From the NCBI RefSeq assembly GCF_017948265.1, contig NZ_CP072852.1, positions 3,100,001 to 3,164,000 on the forward strand: a DNA stretch of 64,000 nt, given 5' to 3'. The translations under genes and the position numbers were made by a program. Position 1 is the stretch's first letter. The number at the start of each line of letters is the position of its first letter. The notes beneath the pieces were generated by a model. That model had not been told where the DNA came from and ran no database searches. It saw only the letters and a program-made list of their open reading frames with translations. Shown one piece after another: positions 8,624 through 18,790 of this stretch. Source of the DNA: Rhodoferax sp. PAMC 29310 (GTDB taxonomy: Bacteria; Pseudomonadota; Gammaproteobacteria; Burkholderiales; Burkholderiaceae_C).

Positions 8624-10723
8624 TTATGCCAGAGGCTTGCCGGCATGCGGCTGAACCGACCCGGTTTGGCGGGCGTTGGCTAGCGCCTCGTACCAGTCCA
8701 AGCACTCAGGGTTGGCCATGGCTTCGCGATTCACGACCTTGTCCAGCGGCTGACCGAGCAGCAGTTTTTTGATGGGCAGCTCCTGCTTTTTGCCCGACAA
8801 GGTGCGGGGCACGGCGGTCACCTGAAAGATGTCGTTGGGCACAAAGCGGGGTGAAAGCGCGGTCTTGATGGCGTTCACCAGCTGAGTGCGCAAGTCGTCG
8901 TTCAAGGTCAGTCCCTCGCGCAGCACCACAAACAGCGGCATATAGCTTTCACGCCCGAGGTATTCCAGATCAACCACCAAGGAGTCCAGCACCTCGGGCA
9001 AGGCCTCGACCGCGCTGTACAACTCGCTGGTGCCCATGCGCAGGCCGTGGCGGTTGATGGTTGCGTCGCTGCGGCCGTAAATGACGCAACCGCCGTCGGC
9101 GCCTACTTTGAGCCAATCACCATGGCGCCAGACGCCGGGGTACATGTCAAAGTAGCACGACAGGTAGCGCTGCTTGCCTTCGTCGCCCCAAAAGTACAAG
9201 GGCATGCTGGGAATGGGCTGGGTGCAGACCAGCTCGCCCACCTCGTCCATCACGGGCTGGCCCTGCTCGTCCCAGGCCTGCACGGCGCATCCCAGCAGGC
9301 GGCACTGCATTTCGCCCGGCACCTGCGCCAGGTTTCGGTTGCCACCGATGAAGGCGCCGGCAAAGTCAGTGCCGCCGGAGATATTGCACCACCAGATGTC
9401 TTTCTGCGCCTCGCTGCCGGCCAGACTGGCGAACTGCTGGGTGCCCCAGGCCTGGGCGTCCAGACTCAAGGGCGAGCCGGTGCTGGCCAGTGCACGAATG
9501 CGGGACAGGTCGCCGACGGTGGACAAGTCCAGCCCCGCTTTCTGGCAACTGGCGTAAAACGCGGCGCCCGCGCCAAAGAAAGTGGCACCCACATCGGCCG
9601 CAAAGCGCCACAGCGTGCTCCAGTCGGGGGCGAGTTTTTGACCGTGTTCGTCCACCGTGCGCCCTGCCGGGTTGCCATCAAACAGGCAGATGGTGGTGCC
9701 GCTGAGCAGGCCGCTAATCTGGGCGTTCCACATGACCCAACCGGTGGAGCTGTACCAGTGGTAGCGCTCGCCCAGTGAATTGGCCGCGTAGCTGCAACCG
9801 ACGTCGTTGTGCAGCCCTTTGAGCGCCAGCGCAACCAGCATGGTGCCGCCGTGGCCGTGCACGATGGGCTTGGGCAAACCGGTGGTGCCACTGGAATAGA
9901 CGATCCACAAGGGATGGTCAAACGGCAGCCACACCGGTTCAAACGCGGCTGTTTGAGCGTCATTTCTGGCTGTAGCCGCAGTAAAGTCTACACAAGCAGC
10001 TATTGATTCAATAGCATTCAAAGACACACCCAGGCGCTTGTGCATGAGCACATGATGCAGCGAAGGCAGGCCCGCGCACAGCTCGGCCACCACCGCCGTG
10101 CGGTCCAGCGTGCGCCCGCCATAGACGACACCGTCGCACGCAATCAGCGCCTTGGGCTCAATCTGTTGAAAACGGTCCAACACTGCCGCGGTGCCCATGT
10201 CGGGGGCGCAAATGCTCCAGATGGCGCCGATGCTGGCCGTGGCCAAAAACGCCACCGCCGCTTGCGGGCCGTTGGGCAGGCAGGCCGCCACCCGGTCGCC
10301 GGGCAACACGCCCTGCGCTTGCAGATGCAGCGCGAGGGACGCCACCTGTTGACGCAACTCGGGCCAACTCAGTTCAAGAGCGGGCGCGTGGCCCAGGCTG
10401 GTCTCGTTGTGGCTGACCACCGCCGGGCATCCCGCCGCATGGGCCGCCTCGGCGTGGCGAAAGACCTGCTGTGAGTAGTTGACCTGTGCACCCACAAACC
10501 ACTGGGTGTGCGGCATGGGCGCCTCGTCACAAACCACCGAATGCGGCGTGGGTGAGGACAACTCGAAGTAATCCCAGACGCTTTGCCAAAAGCCATTGAG
10601 GTCGGTGGTGGACCAATGCCACAGTGCGTCGTAAGACGAAAAACGTCGACCCCGCTGGCGCTCCAACCAATTTTCATAGAGCGTGATTTGAGGCAGGAAG
10701 GGCGGTGCGGAGTTAGGTGTCAT
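8624..10723 (-). CDS. Acetoacetyl-CoA synthetase
   Basis: A 699-residue adenylate-forming enzyme that activates acetoacetate with ATP and CoA in the cytosol, tied to polyhydroxybutyrate or ketone-body use. It has the N-terminal ACS domain (YENWLERQRGRRFSSYDALW), the AMP-binding signature YSSGTTGLPKPIVHGHGG, the GRSDATINRHGLRMGTSELY segment and the conserved lysine region SGKKQELPIKKLL. ATG 10723 gives the usual MTPNSAPPF-type start; upstream codons to 10858 look non-native. An unusual linker (LNAIESIAACVDFTAATARN), just before the AMP signature, is encoded by a copy of the dispersed repeat. Confidence 0.9.
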   Translation of the reverse strand: MTPNSAPPFLPQITLYENWLERQRGRRFSSYDALWHWSTTDLNGFWQSVWDYFELSSPTPHSVVCDEAPMPHTQWFVGAQVNYSQQVFRHAEAAHAAGCPAVVSHNETSLGHAPALELSWPELRQQVASLALHLQAQGVLPGDRVAACLPNGPQAAVAFLATASIGAIWSICAPDMGTAAVLDRFQQIEPKALIACDGVVYGGRTLDRTAVVAELCAGLPSLHHVLMHKRLGVSLNAIESIAACVDFTAATARNDAQTAAFEPVWLPFDHPLWIVYSSGTTGLPKPIVHGHGGTMLVALALKGLHNDVGCSYAANSLGERYHWYSSTGWVMWNAQISGLLSGTTICLFDGNPAGRTVDEHGQKLAPDWSTLWRFAADVGATFFGAGAAFYASCQKAGLDLSTVGDLSRIRALASTGSPLSLDAQAWGTQQFASLAGSEAQKDIWWCNISGGTDFAGAFIGGNRNLAQVPGEMQCRLLGCAVQAWDEQGQPVMDEVGELVCTQPIPSMPLYFWGDEGKQRYLSCYFDMYPGVWRHGDWLKVGADGGCVIYGRSDATINRHGLRMGTSELYSAVEALPEVLDSLVVDLEYLGRESYMPLFVVLREGLTLNDDLRTQLVNAIKTALSPRFVPNDIFQVTAVPRTLSGKKQELPIKKLLLGQPLDKVVNREAMANPECLDWYEALANARQTGSVQPHAGKPLA
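9958..10018 (-). repeat. Dispersed short repeat, copy F, inside acetoacetyl-CoA synthetase
   Basis: On the minus strand it reads GAATGCTATTGAATCAATAG then CTGCTTGTGTAGAC and ends GCGGCTACAGCCAGAAAT. It keeps frame and encodes LNAIESIAACVDFTAATARN, in the linker ahead of the ATP-binding motif. Confidence 0.7.
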
Positions 10724-10770
10724 ATCAAGAGGGTAGCGTGGTCTTGCGTGCGCACGCAATCGCCTGGGCG

Positions 10771-12957
10771 TCACGCACTGGGCAAGGCACTCAGCAGATT
10801 TTCCAGATCGGCCGGAGGCATCGGCCGGGCAAAGAGGTAGCCCTGCGCGTAGTCGCAACCCGCCTGCTTCAGCAAATCGCGCTGCTCTGCGGTCTCAACC
10901 CCTTCAGCGATCACTTTGAGCTTGAGGGCGTGCGCCATCGCGATGATCGCTTGGGTGAGCGCCAAGTCACTGGAACCGGGGGCCAGGTTGGAGACAAAGG
11001 AGCGATCGATCTTGACGTAGTCAACCTCAAAGCGCTTCAAATAGGCCAGCGAGGAATAACCGGTGCCAAAGTCGTCGATGGCGACTTCAATACCCGCTTC
11101 ACGACAGTTTTTCAGAATGGTTTGCACGTCGGTATTGGCGTCAATCAACAGTCCTTCGGTGATCTCCATGGTGATGCAATTTCCCGGCAAGCCTTGCTCG
11201 TGCAATTTATTCTGCCAAGTGCCGGTGAAGCCTTTTTCACGCTGAAACTGCACCGGCGATTTGTTAACGCTGACCTGGAAATCACGGCGCTGGGTCTCGC
11301 GCCAGCGCTTGACCCAGCGCACCGCCTCGTCAAACACCCAGTCGCCAATGGGCACGATCAAGCCGGATTCTTCAGCCAGGGGAATGAACTCGACCGGTGA
11401 CACCGCTCCCAAAACCGGGTGATTCCAGCGAATCAAGGCCTCGGCTTTATGAATCTGCCCATCGGCCATGTCCACAATGGGCTGGAAATGCACCTCGAAC
11501 TGCCCCAGCACCAAGGCTTGGCGCAGCTGAGCAATCATGTGCATGCGCCGCTGCGCGGACTGCTCCAACTCCCGTGTGAAATAGCTGAACTGGTTGCGCC
11601 CCCGGGTTTTGCTGAGGTACATCGCCTGGTCGGCGTTCTTGAGCAAGACTTCGCTGCTCTGAGCATCGTCGGGGTAGAGCGTGATGCCAATGCTGCCGGA
11701 CACGACGACTTCGCCTGCGTCCAGCGCAAACGGCAATGTCAGTTGGTCAATCAAAGCCTGGGCCACGTCGCTGGCCATGCGGCCATCTTGCAACTCAGAC
11801 AACAAAACCACAAACTCGTCACCCCCCATGCGCGCCACCGAGTCGCTGGCGCGCACACAGGTACGAATGCGCTGCGAGGCCTGACGCAGCAACTGGTCGC
11901 CCTGGGCGTGGCCCAGCATGTCGTTGACCTCCTTGAACTTGTCCAGGTCAATGAACAGGACCGCCAGCTTTTGACTGTTGCGCTGCGCTTTGGCGATTTC
12001 CTGGCTCAGACTCTCTTGCAACATGACTCGGTTGGGCAACTGTGTGAGCACATCAAAGTGGGCCTGGTTCCAGATCAATGCTTCAGAGCGCTTGCGCTCG
12101 GTGATGTCCAGAACCAAGGCCATCAGCAAGGGGCGCTCGCCGCTGTTGTCCGACTGCAGGTTGATTTGTACGTTGTAGAGCGACTGGTCGGCCCGCTGAT
12201 GAACGGTCTCAAACACCAACAGCTCGGTACTTCCTTGCAGCAGCGGCTCAAGCAGCTGGCGAAGCTGCGTTTCGTCGAAATCTGGCGCCAAATCCACGGG
12301 GGTCATCCGGCGCAAGGTGGGCAGGTCATAACCGAGGTTGCGCAATGCTCCTGCGTTAGCGTACTCAAACTTCAGATTGACCGGGTCGAACAGGTAAATT
12401 TCGTTGACGCTGCGTTCCAGAAAATGGGTCAGACGTTGGCGTTGCGTCTCGTCGCGTCGCCGCCCAGTGATGTCACGCCAGTGAAAGACCACACCCACCT
12501 GGCTGCCATGCAGCATTTGTGGACGAGCGCGGCGCTCCATCAGCCGCCCGTCCACCCGGGTCACCTCCACACACGGTCCGTAAACGTCGTCGGACCACAT
12601 GGTGAGCCGCTCGGGTGTGGTGACCTGGCTTTCGAGATGCAACCGCAGGACGCTCGGGTCGGTCGTCTCGATCATCTCGGGACTGAGCTGCCATAGCTGC
12701 AAATAGGACTGGTTGTAGGCAATCAACCGGTCCGACAAATCGTAGGCCCCGACGGCGTCGGGCGAAGCCTCCAGCGTGGAGTGCAGTAGCGACAGTGCCT
12801 GGGCCTGCGCCTGGGTGAGCGCCTTCAGCGCTGCTTGGGCCTGCGCCAGCTCGTGGGCCACCCGCCGCTGGCGTTGCAGCACGGCCGCCGACGTCACCAG
12901 CGCGGCCCGTTGCAACTGCTGCGCTGAATCTGCTGGTGTGTCGCTGGCGTAACTCAT
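10771..12957 (-). CDS. PAS-PAS-GGDEF-EAL cyclic-di-GMP signalling protein
   Basis: This 728-residue cytosolic protein has a short coiled coil (about 25-60), two PAS domains (about 60-165 and 180-290), GGDEF (about 295-460) and EAL (about 470-725). The GGDEF motif at 378-382 is intact and an inhibitory RxxD site (RASD, 369-372) lies five residues before it. The EAL motif (506-508), [10 protein letters not shown] and QGYLFARP are also intact, so both synthesis and breakdown of c-di-GMP are possible. There is no membrane segment. It stands alone between acetoacetyl-CoA synthetase and the MetE-like gene. Confidence 0.95.
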   Translation of the reverse strand: MSYASDTPADSAQQLQRAALVTSAAVLQRQRRVAHELAQAQAALKALTQAQAQALSLLHSTLEASPDAVGAYDLSDRLIAYNQSYLQLWQLSPEMIETTDPSVLRLHLESQVTTPERLTMWSDDVYGPCVEVTRVDGRLMERRARPQMLHGSQVGVVFHWRDITGRRRDETQRQRLTHFLERSVNEIYLFDPVNLKFEYANAGALRNLGYDLPTLRRMTPVDLAPDFDETQLRQLLEPLLQGSTELLVFETVHQRADQSLYNVQINLQSDNSGERPLLMALVLDITERKRSEALIWNQAHFDVLTQLPNRVMLQESLSQEIAKAQRNSQKLAVLFIDLDKFKEVNDMLGHAQGDQLLRQASQRIRTCVRASDSVARMGGDEFVVLLSELQDGRMASDVAQALIDQLTLPFALDAGEVVVSGSIGITLYPDDAQSSEVLLKNADQAMYLSKTRGRNQFSYFTRELEQSAQRRMHMIAQLRQALVLGQFEVHFQPIVDMADGQIHKAEALIRWNHPVLGAVSPVEFIPLAEESGLIVPIGDWVFDEAVRWVKRWRETQRRDFQVSVNKSPVQFQREKGFTGTWQNKLHEQGLPGNCITMEITEGLLIDANTDVQTILKNCREAGIEVAIDDFGTGYSSLAYLKRFEVDYVKIDRSFVSNLAPGSSDLALTQAIIAMAHALKLKVIAEGVETAEQRDLLKQAGCDYAQGYLFARPMPPADLENLLSALPSA

Positions 12958-13016
12958 ACGTTGTTATACGCCTTTACCGGCTCCCGGATAACAGATTTGG
13001 ACAAATCCAATCCAAT

Positions 13017-14102
13017 TCAACCCAACAACAGTTCGCTCGCCAAACGCGTGCCCAGCACCCGACTTTGAATTTTGGCAAACGCCGTGTCACGTGAGGTTGT
13101 CACGTCATCCGAGAACGGCGCAAAGCCGCAGTCGTCGGTGGTACCCAGCTGCGCCAAAGGGATGTGGCGGGCGGCCATCAACACGCGGTCGCGCACCACT
13201 TCTGGCGTCTCAATGCGCGGATCCAGCGGGTCAATGACACCCACAAACGCGCGTTGGTCGGGTTTGAGGTAGGTGGCAATCATCTTCAGCACCCGCTCGG
13301 GGTCGGGCTCGCGGGCCAGGGCAATGAAGAAGTTGCCCGCATTGAGCTCAAACAGGCTGGGCAGCAGCTCGGCGTAATCCACATCGGCGCTGTGGGTGGA
13401 GTCGCAGTCGCCGCCGGGGCAGGTGTGCACCCCAATGCGCTGACGCTCCAGCGGCGTGAAGTGGTCCAGCGCCATGTTGTTCAATTGCACAAAACTGTTC
13501 AGCACGCCGCCGGTGGGGTCCAGCTTGTAGGCCAGTCGGCCTTCGGTGAAGTCAATCTGCACGGTGTGGGCGCCCTCACTGAGGCAGGCCCGTATCTCTG
13601 AGGTGTGTTCGGCCAGCAAGTCCTCAATGAATTGTTCACGGCTGTAATCCGGCAGCGGCTCAGCCGGGTAAAACAGGCTGAGCGCGGACGGAGAGATGAT
13701 GGCCTGCTTGAGTGGCAAAATGGTGAGCGCCCGCGCCCGGCGCAAGTAGTCGTCCCCCTTTTGCTGGTAGCGAAACGGGCCGGCCGTCAGCCGTGGCCAC
13801 AACCGGAAGTGGTTGACGAACTGCAGCTTGAAGCCGTCGGGTGCAAAGTTGGGCAGGCCGTGCACGCAGTAGCTGGCAAAGTTGTGGTACTTGCGCTGTT
13901 CACCGTCGGTGATGACTGGCGAGCCCGTGGCCTCGAACCGGGCCAGCGTGTCGCGAATGGCCTCGTCGCACAAGGCGTCGAGCTCGGCCAACGGCAGAGT
14001 GCCGGCTTCATAGGCGCGTCGCGCTTCGATCAGGGCCGGTGGCCTGGGAATGCTGCCAATGGGTTCGGTGGGCAATCCCACATGGTCGGGCACAGTTGGC
14101 AT
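13017..14102 (-). CDS. MetE-like cobalamin-independent methyltransferase, short form
   Basis: The 361-residue protein matches the catalytic C-terminal half of MetE (UROD/MetE-like fold) without the N-terminal half. Zinc ligands are visible: His226 and Cys228 in VHTCPGGDC and Cys325 in DDCGFAPF, with DGEQRKYHNF and IDFTEGRLAYK as other family landmarks. Such short forms transfer methyl groups to thiols, but the donor here is unknown. ATG 14102 has AAGGA at 7-base spacing. Confidence 0.85.
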   Translation of the reverse strand: MPTVPDHVGLPTEPIGSIPRPPALIEARRAYEAGTLPLAELDALCDEAIRDTLARFEATGSPVITDGEQRKYHNFASYCVHGLPNFAPDGFKLQFVNHFRLWPRLTAGPFRYQQKGDDYLRRARALTILPLKQAIISPSALSLFYPAEPLPDYSREQFIEDLLAEHTSEIRACLSEGAHTVQIDFTEGRLAYKLDPTGGVLNSFVQLNNMALDHFTPLERQRIGVHTCPGGDCDSTHSADVDYAELLPSLFELNAGNFFIALAREPDPERVLKMIATYLKPDQRAFVGVIDPLDPRIETPEVVRDRVLMAARHIPLAQLGTTDDCGFAPFSDDVTTSRDTAFAKIQSRVLGTRLASELLLG

Positions 14103-14385
14103 GGTCAAGTCCTTTGCGTCTCGCCTGTCGTCGCAGGCTGCTCTGGTCGCCTGGGTCCGTCACCAGAAAGTTGACGGCAGCGACGGTGGATTCCCTGCAC
14201 CCATATTAGCGAGTTTGAGACGGGGTCAGCCTCCGTATTTGCCCGCACTCGCGCCCAACCGGGCGGGGATTGACGGTTGGGTTGGCGCGAACACTATCAA
14301 AGTCGTAGCTGTCTGCGCTTCGGCGACAAGGACTGGCCGTCGTTTGTTCTTATAGTCATCGTTTTTCAACTTGCAAGGTGTTTGA

Positions 14386-14808
14386 ATGTCTATCTGGAAA
14401 AAGCCCATCTCGGTCGAGGGCCTGACCGCGTTCAGCGCGAACTGCGCGGTATCGCATCTGGGCATTGAGTTTCTGGAGGTGGGTGACGATTTTTTGCGTG
14501 CCCGTGTGCCGGTGGATGAGCGCACCAAACAACCTTACGGCCTGCTGCACGGCGGGGTGAGTGTGGTGCTGGCCGAAACGCTGGGGTCGAGCGGCGCTTA
14601 CTGTGCCTGCCCGGAGGGCTACAAGGCCGTGGGTCTGGACATCAACGCCAACCACTTGCGCGCCGCCACCAGTGGCTGGGTCACCGGCACGGCCAAGGCC
14701 GTGCATGTGGGGCGCACCACGCAGGTGTGGCAGATTGACATGGTGAACGACGCGGGTGAGTTGACCTGCGTGTCCCGCATCACGATGGCGATTTTGGCGC
14801 CCCGCTAA
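14386..14808 (+). CDS. Hotdog-fold acyl-CoA thioesterase (PaaI/YdiI-like)
   Basis: This 140-residue single-domain hotdog protein hydrolyses acyl- or aryl-CoA thioesters. The core motif GLLHGGVSVVLAET has His55-Gly-Gly and the catalytic-type Glu64, as in YdiI/MenI, followed by GLDINANHLRAA and GRTTQVWQ strands. AAGGTG upstream supports ATG 14386. It points towards phosphofructokinase, with a dispersed repeat in the gap between the two gene ends. The substrate cannot be read from sequence. Confidence 0.88.
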   Translation: MSIWKKPISVEGLTAFSANCAVSHLGIEFLEVGDDFLRARVPVDERTKQPYGLLHGGVSVVLAETLGSSGAYCACPEGYKAVGLDINANHLRAATSGWVTGTAKAVHVGRTTQVWQIDMVNDAGELTCVSRITMAILAPR

Positions 14809-14827
14809 GGCGCGAAAAATACAAACC

Positions 14828-14885
14828 AAATCAGCTTCTAGCGCATGCTAGCGTCTGCGCAGACAGCTATTTAATGAATAGCAAA
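14828..14885 (-). repeat. Dispersed short repeat, copy E
   Basis: On the minus strand: TTTGCTATTCATTAAATAGC, then TGTCTGCGCAGACGCTAGC, ending GCGCTAGAAGCTGATTT. It fills most of the gap between the converging thioesterase and phosphofructokinase genes. Confidence 0.85.
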
Positions 14886-14893
14886 TTAAACGC

Positions 14894-16003
14894 TTAATCA
14901 CCAAAGCAAATGCCCAGGTCGCGCCCGGTTTGCAGGGTGTCGCCGTCTAGCGGCACGGCTTTCATGCGCCCAGCCACCTCCTCCAGCGCTACGTATGTCA
15001 CACCCGGAAAACCCAGTGCCACCATGATGCCGCGCTGGCCTTCATCCAGCGCCCGCACCGCCGCCGCACCAAAGCGCAGGGCGGCAAGCCGGTCAAACGC
15101 GGTGGGGCTGCCACCGCGCAGCAAGTGGCCCAACACGACGGCGCGGGTGTCTTTGCCGGTGATCGCTTGCAGGGCTTGGGCCACGTGTTCGCCAATGCCA
15201 CCCAGCCGCTCCACATGGCCTTTTTCTGCCGGGGCGGCCACATCGCGTTTGCCGTCCAGGGCAATGGCACCTTCGGCCACCACCACCAGGGAGTAAAGAT
15301 GGCCGTTGGCGTCCCGGGTCTGAATTTTTTGCGCCACTTTTTCAATATCAAACGCAATTTCGGGTATCAGAATGGCATGGGCGTTGCCCGCGATACCGGC
15401 GTGCAGCGCAATCCAGCCGGCGTAGCGGCCCATCACCTCCACCACGATCACCCGCTGGTGGCTCTCGGCGGTGCTGTGCAGGCGGTCGATGCACTCGGTG
15501 GCAAAGGACACCGCCGTGTCAAAGCCAAAGGTGGTGAAGGTTTTGTCCAGATCGTTGTCAATGGTCTTGGGCACGCCAACCACCGCCAGTCCTTTTTGAT
15601 GCAAGGCGTTGGCAATGGTCAATGAGCCGTCACCGCCCACCGCCACCAAGGCATCGATCTCGTGGGTGGCGAAGTAAGCCAAGATCTCCTCTGATCGGTC
15701 CACATGGCGGGTGCTGCCATCGGCCTGCTTGACCGGGTAGCTCAGCGGGTTGCCCTTGTTGGTGGTGCCCAAAATGGTGCCACCCAGGTGGCCAATACCG
15801 CGCACGGTGTCGCGGGTGAGCCGATTGACGCCGCCCTTGACATAGCGCTCGGGAAACAGAATGCCGTTGAAGCCGTCCCGAATGCCGTAGCACTCCCAGC
15901 CCAGGTTGTCGGCGGCAATGGTCACCGCCTGAATCACGGCATTGAGGCCGGGGGCGTCGCCTCCGCCGGTGTTGATGGCAATGCGTTTGATGGTCTTGGT
16001 CAT
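14894..16003 (-). CDS. 6-phosphofructokinase, mixed-substrate (group III) type
   Basis: This 369-residue enzyme phosphorylates fructose 6-phosphate in glycolysis. It has NTGGGDAPGLNA at the nucleotide site, GGDGS at 123-127, PKTIDND at 145-151, VVEVMGRYAGW and LLRGGSPTAFD. The Gly after GGD is typical of ATP users, while the Lys in PKTIDND is typical of PPi-type enzymes. This pairing is known in group III PFKs such as those of actinobacteria, which use ATP. The donor is therefore most likely ATP but not certain. Confidence 0.92.
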   Translation of the reverse strand: MTKTIKRIAINTGGGDAPGLNAVIQAVTIAADNLGWECYGIRDGFNGILFPERYVKGGVNRLTRDTVRGIGHLGGTILGTTNKGNPLSYPVKQADGSTRHVDRSEEILAYFATHEIDALVAVGGDGSLTIANALHQKGLAVVGVPKTIDNDLDKTFTTFGFDTAVSFATECIDRLHSTAESHQRVIVVEVMGRYAGWIALHAGIAGNAHAILIPEIAFDIEKVAQKIQTRDANGHLYSLVVVAEGAIALDGKRDVAAPAEKGHVERLGGIGEHVAQALQAITGKDTRAVVLGHLLRGGSPTAFDRLAALRFGAAAVRALDEGQRGIMVALGFPGVTYVALEEVAGRMKAVPLDGDTLQTGRDLGICFGD

Positions 16004-16015
16004 AAAAAGCTTTGG

Positions 16016-16675
16016 TTAGTCGCCTGTCGCTTTGGGCACGGGCGCGCTGGTTGTGCCCATCGGCTCCAGACGCCCGAGTTGATGGGCCAGCTCCACCGCC
16101 GTGCTGACTCCCATTTTTTCAAAAATATTGGCACGGTGAAACTCCACCGTGCGCGGCGTGATGCCGAGGTGATCGGCAATGTTCTTGTTGTAGTGGCCCC
16201 GAATCAACTCATCCAGAACCTCGCGCTCGCGCGGACTCAGGGACGCCAGGGCCTGCTTGAGACGGCGGCTTTCCTGGTCCGAGGTGGACACCTTGCTGGC
16301 CGCCGCCAAGGCCTGCTCAATGCGGTCCACCAGTTCGTTGTCCTGAAAGGGCTTTTCCATGAAATCCCAGGCCCCACTTTTCACGGCGGCCACCGCGGTG
16401 CTCACGTCACCATTGCCGGTCAGAAACATCACCGGCCACGGGCAGGCCAGGGCCTTGAGACGCTCAAAAGTCACCAGCCCTGACAGGGGCTCCATGCGAA
16501 TATCCAACAGCACCACGGCATGACCCCAGTCCGCTTGCAGGGCGCGTGCACCGTCCAAAAATGCGGCACCGCCGTCCCAGGTGGCCGCCTGGTAGCCACG
16601 CGAGTCAAACAGCCAAGCCAGGCCATCCCGGATATCGGGGTCGTCGTCAACAATATGGATGGCAGCGCGGTTCAT
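16016..16675 (-). CDS. dctR: FixJ-family response regulator, DctR-like
   Basis: The 219-residue regulator has a receiver domain (phospho-acceptor Asp58 in VVLLDIRM, with Thr in MFLTGNG and Lys in MEKPFQD) and a LuxR-type HTH (LSPREREVLDELIRGHYNKNIADHLGITPRTVEFHRANIFEKMG). It starts four bases after the stop of the sensor kinase, so the two are co-transcribed. With a TRAP binding-protein gene on the other side of the kinase, it probably controls C4-dicarboxylate-type uptake, as DctR does in Rhodobacter. Confidence 0.85.
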   Translation of the reverse strand: MNRAAIHIVDDDPDIRDGLAWLFDSRGYQAATWDGGAAFLDGARALQADWGHAVVLLDIRMEPLSGLVTFERLKALACPWPVMFLTGNGDVSTAVAAVKSGAWDFMEKPFQDNELVDRIEQALAAASKVSTSDQESRRLKQALASLSPREREVLDELIRGHYNKNIADHLGITPRTVEFHRANIFEKMGVSTAVELAHQLGRLEPMGTTSAPVPKATGD

Positions 16676-16679
16676 GGTG

Positions 16680-18668
16680 TTACTCAGGCGGTTGGAGAGA
16701 CGTTGGCCGCTCAGAAGTGGCCGATTCAGCGGCCAGCGGCAACCACACTGTAAAGCGTGCGCCGCCCAGCACCGGGTCACGGTCGACGCCAATGCGGCCA
16801 TGATGCGCTTCGGCAATGGAGCGGCATATAGCCAGCCCCATGCCCATGCCGCCCTCTTTCAGGCTGACAAAGGCGTTGAAAATATGGGCCTGAACTTCTT
16901 CCTTCACCCCAGGCCCGGAGTCTGACACCACAAGACCCGCCATGCGGGTGTCCGCGTCCACGGTGACTTGCACCCGCACCTGCGCGCGCTCCCTGCCCTG
17001 CTCGGCCCAGTCCAGTGCGTTGCCCACCAAATTGTTGATCAGGTGCTCCAGCAACAGCGCGTCTGCCTCAATCCAGACCGGGTCAGACGCGGGCTGCAAC
17101 ACCAGTGGCCGCCCCGCACTGCCGGAACTGAACAGCACCCGCCTCACCATCGTCGTCAGCTCCAGCCGAACCCGCGAAATTTCCCGACGCCGGGCAAAGG
17201 CGTTGACGTGTTGAATGATATTGCCTGCCCGCTCGGCCAGACTGGCCATGCGCAGCACCACCGGCTCCATTTCCGGCAGCGTGATGGTGCCCCCGCGCAG
17301 GCGGTTCAACAGGCCATTGGCGAAGCTGCTCAAGGCGCCCAGGGGTTGGTTGAGTTCATGCGCCAGCGTGGACGCCACCTCGCCCACGGCCACCAACCGG
17401 CCCGACGCCTCCAGCTTGTCTTGCTGCAGGGCAGCCATTCGCTGGGCGCGTTTTCGCTCGCTGATATCCAGCACCGAACTCATCCAGCCCAGTGGCTCGC
17501 CGGTGACGGCGGTCAGCGGTGCTTCATGAATCAGCACATCAATATAGCGACCGTCCCGGTGCTGAAACTGGACTTCCACGCCTTCATCGACGGTGCCTTC
17601 GGCAATCACTCGCCGGTGAACCAATTGAATTTCATCAGCGCGGTCAGCCGGCCAGTAGGGCATGGGCGCCGAGCGGCCCAGCAACTCTTCCGCCGAGTAG
17701 CCGACCATGCTGCAAAAAGCGTGGTTCACATACAGAATTTTGCCGTTCTGGTCCCACGCCCTCAGGCCAATCGTGACGGAGTTTTCCATGGCTTTGCGCA
17801 GAGCCACCTCGGCCTGCAATAGGGCTTGCACCTGTTGGCGTTTGAGAAAGTCACGGCGCAGCACATACAGGCTCACCAGCATGCCCGACAGGAACAGCAA
17901 GGCCACCAGAAAGAAGATGCGGGGCACGGTGGCCGGGTTGGCCCCCACCGGATCGACCTCCAGATACAACTCGGTGCCTGGCAAATTCATCGATGCCCGG
18001 TACGCGCCGTCACCAGAGCCGGTGATGGGCGCCAGCTCCACATCTTCGGCCAGCAGCCGAACCTCGTGGTTTTGCTGGAACCAGGCCGGCACCATGTTCA
18101 CGGCGGCCCTGTCCATGGAAATGGCGGCCAGGTAGTTGCCGGCGAACTGCCCTCGTTCAAAAAACGGCACGGCCAGCCAGACTACATCACTCAGCGCGCC
18201 GTCGGCCTGGCGCATGGGCCCAGCATACGCGGCCCGGCGCAAGCCGCTGGCGATGTCCTTCATGGTGGCCAGCACTTGGGCATTGGCCGGGTGGGCACTC
18301 CAGTCCAGCGCCCAGCGCTCAGGCGGTACACCTTGCCCGTCTTGCGGGCCAGCCGCCAACCAGCCGTGTGACAGCACCACACCCGGCGCCCGCCACAAAA
18401 GTCCGGCCTGATCACTGACGGTCCCCCGCGTCACCGCTGTGGTGGTGCCCGCGCCCAGCACGGCCTGGCGGGCCAGCACCAACAAGTCGTCCTCCAGACG
18501 ACGAAAGTGAAACTGCGCGCCTTGCTCCAGCCACTGGGCATCGGCGGCGCGGCGCCGCTCATCCTCCTCCGCCTCAAAGTTATTCAAGTACAAGACCAGG
18601 GCCACCACCGACGCCACCAACAGCAGCAACAAACCCAGCAGCCACCACAAGGCGCGGCGGTTGCGCAT
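16680..18668 (-). CDS. dctS: Membrane sensor histidine kinase, DctS-like
   Basis: This 662-residue inner-membrane kinase has a first TM segment at about 5-28 (LWWLLGLLLLLVASVVALVLYL), a large periplasmic sensor domain, a second TM near 270-290, a PAS domain (about 310-430), the HisKA box VASTLAHELNQPLGALSSF and a HATPase (NNLVGNALDWA, DSGPGV, GGMGMGLAI). The layout and length match DctS of R. capsulatus. ATG 18668 gives a normal basic start before the TM helix. It is divergent from a TRAP binding-protein gene, which may supply ligand. Confidence 0.88.
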   Translation of the reverse strand: MRNRRALWWLLGLLLLLVASVVALVLYLNNFEAEEDERRRAADAQWLEQGAQFHFRRLEDDLLVLARQAVLGAGTTTAVTRGTVSDQAGLLWRAPGVVLSHGWLAAGPQDGQGVPPERWALDWSAHPANAQVLATMKDIASGLRRAAYAGPMRQADGALSDVVWLAVPFFERGQFAGNYLAAISMDRAAVNMVPAWFQQNHEVRLLAEDVELAPITGSGDGAYRASMNLPGTELYLEVDPVGANPATVPRIFFLVALLFLSGMLVSLYVLRRDFLKRQQVQALLQAEVALRKAMENSVTIGLRAWDQNGKILYVNHAFCSMVGYSAEELLGRSAPMPYWPADRADEIQLVHRRVIAEGTVDEGVEVQFQHRDGRYIDVLIHEAPLTAVTGEPLGWMSSVLDISERKRAQRMAALQQDKLEASGRLVAVGEVASTLAHELNQPLGALSSFANGLLNRLRGGTITLPEMEPVVLRMASLAERAGNIIQHVNAFARRREISRVRLELTTMVRRVLFSSGSAGRPLVLQPASDPVWIEADALLLEHLINNLVGNALDWAEQGRERAQVRVQVTVDADTRMAGLVVSDSGPGVKEEVQAHIFNAFVSLKEGGMGMGLAICRSIAEAHHGRIGVDRDPVLGGARFTVWLPLAAESATSERPTSLQPPE

Positions 18669-18790
18669 CGTTGGCGAACCGGTGGTGCGCTGTAACAGGG
18701 AAAAGTCGAGCGACTGATCCGTAGGGGGGAGGGAAGGAGTGGGCACAGGTTTCAGGCAATGGGGCAGCGTGTCCTCGCATAATAGCCAGC

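Noticed and set aside
11419..12696. A 425-codon plus-strand frame opposite the GGDEF-EAL gene
   Set aside because: It is a GC-rich shadow of the minus-strand gene, whose motifs are intact; it has no recognisable domain.
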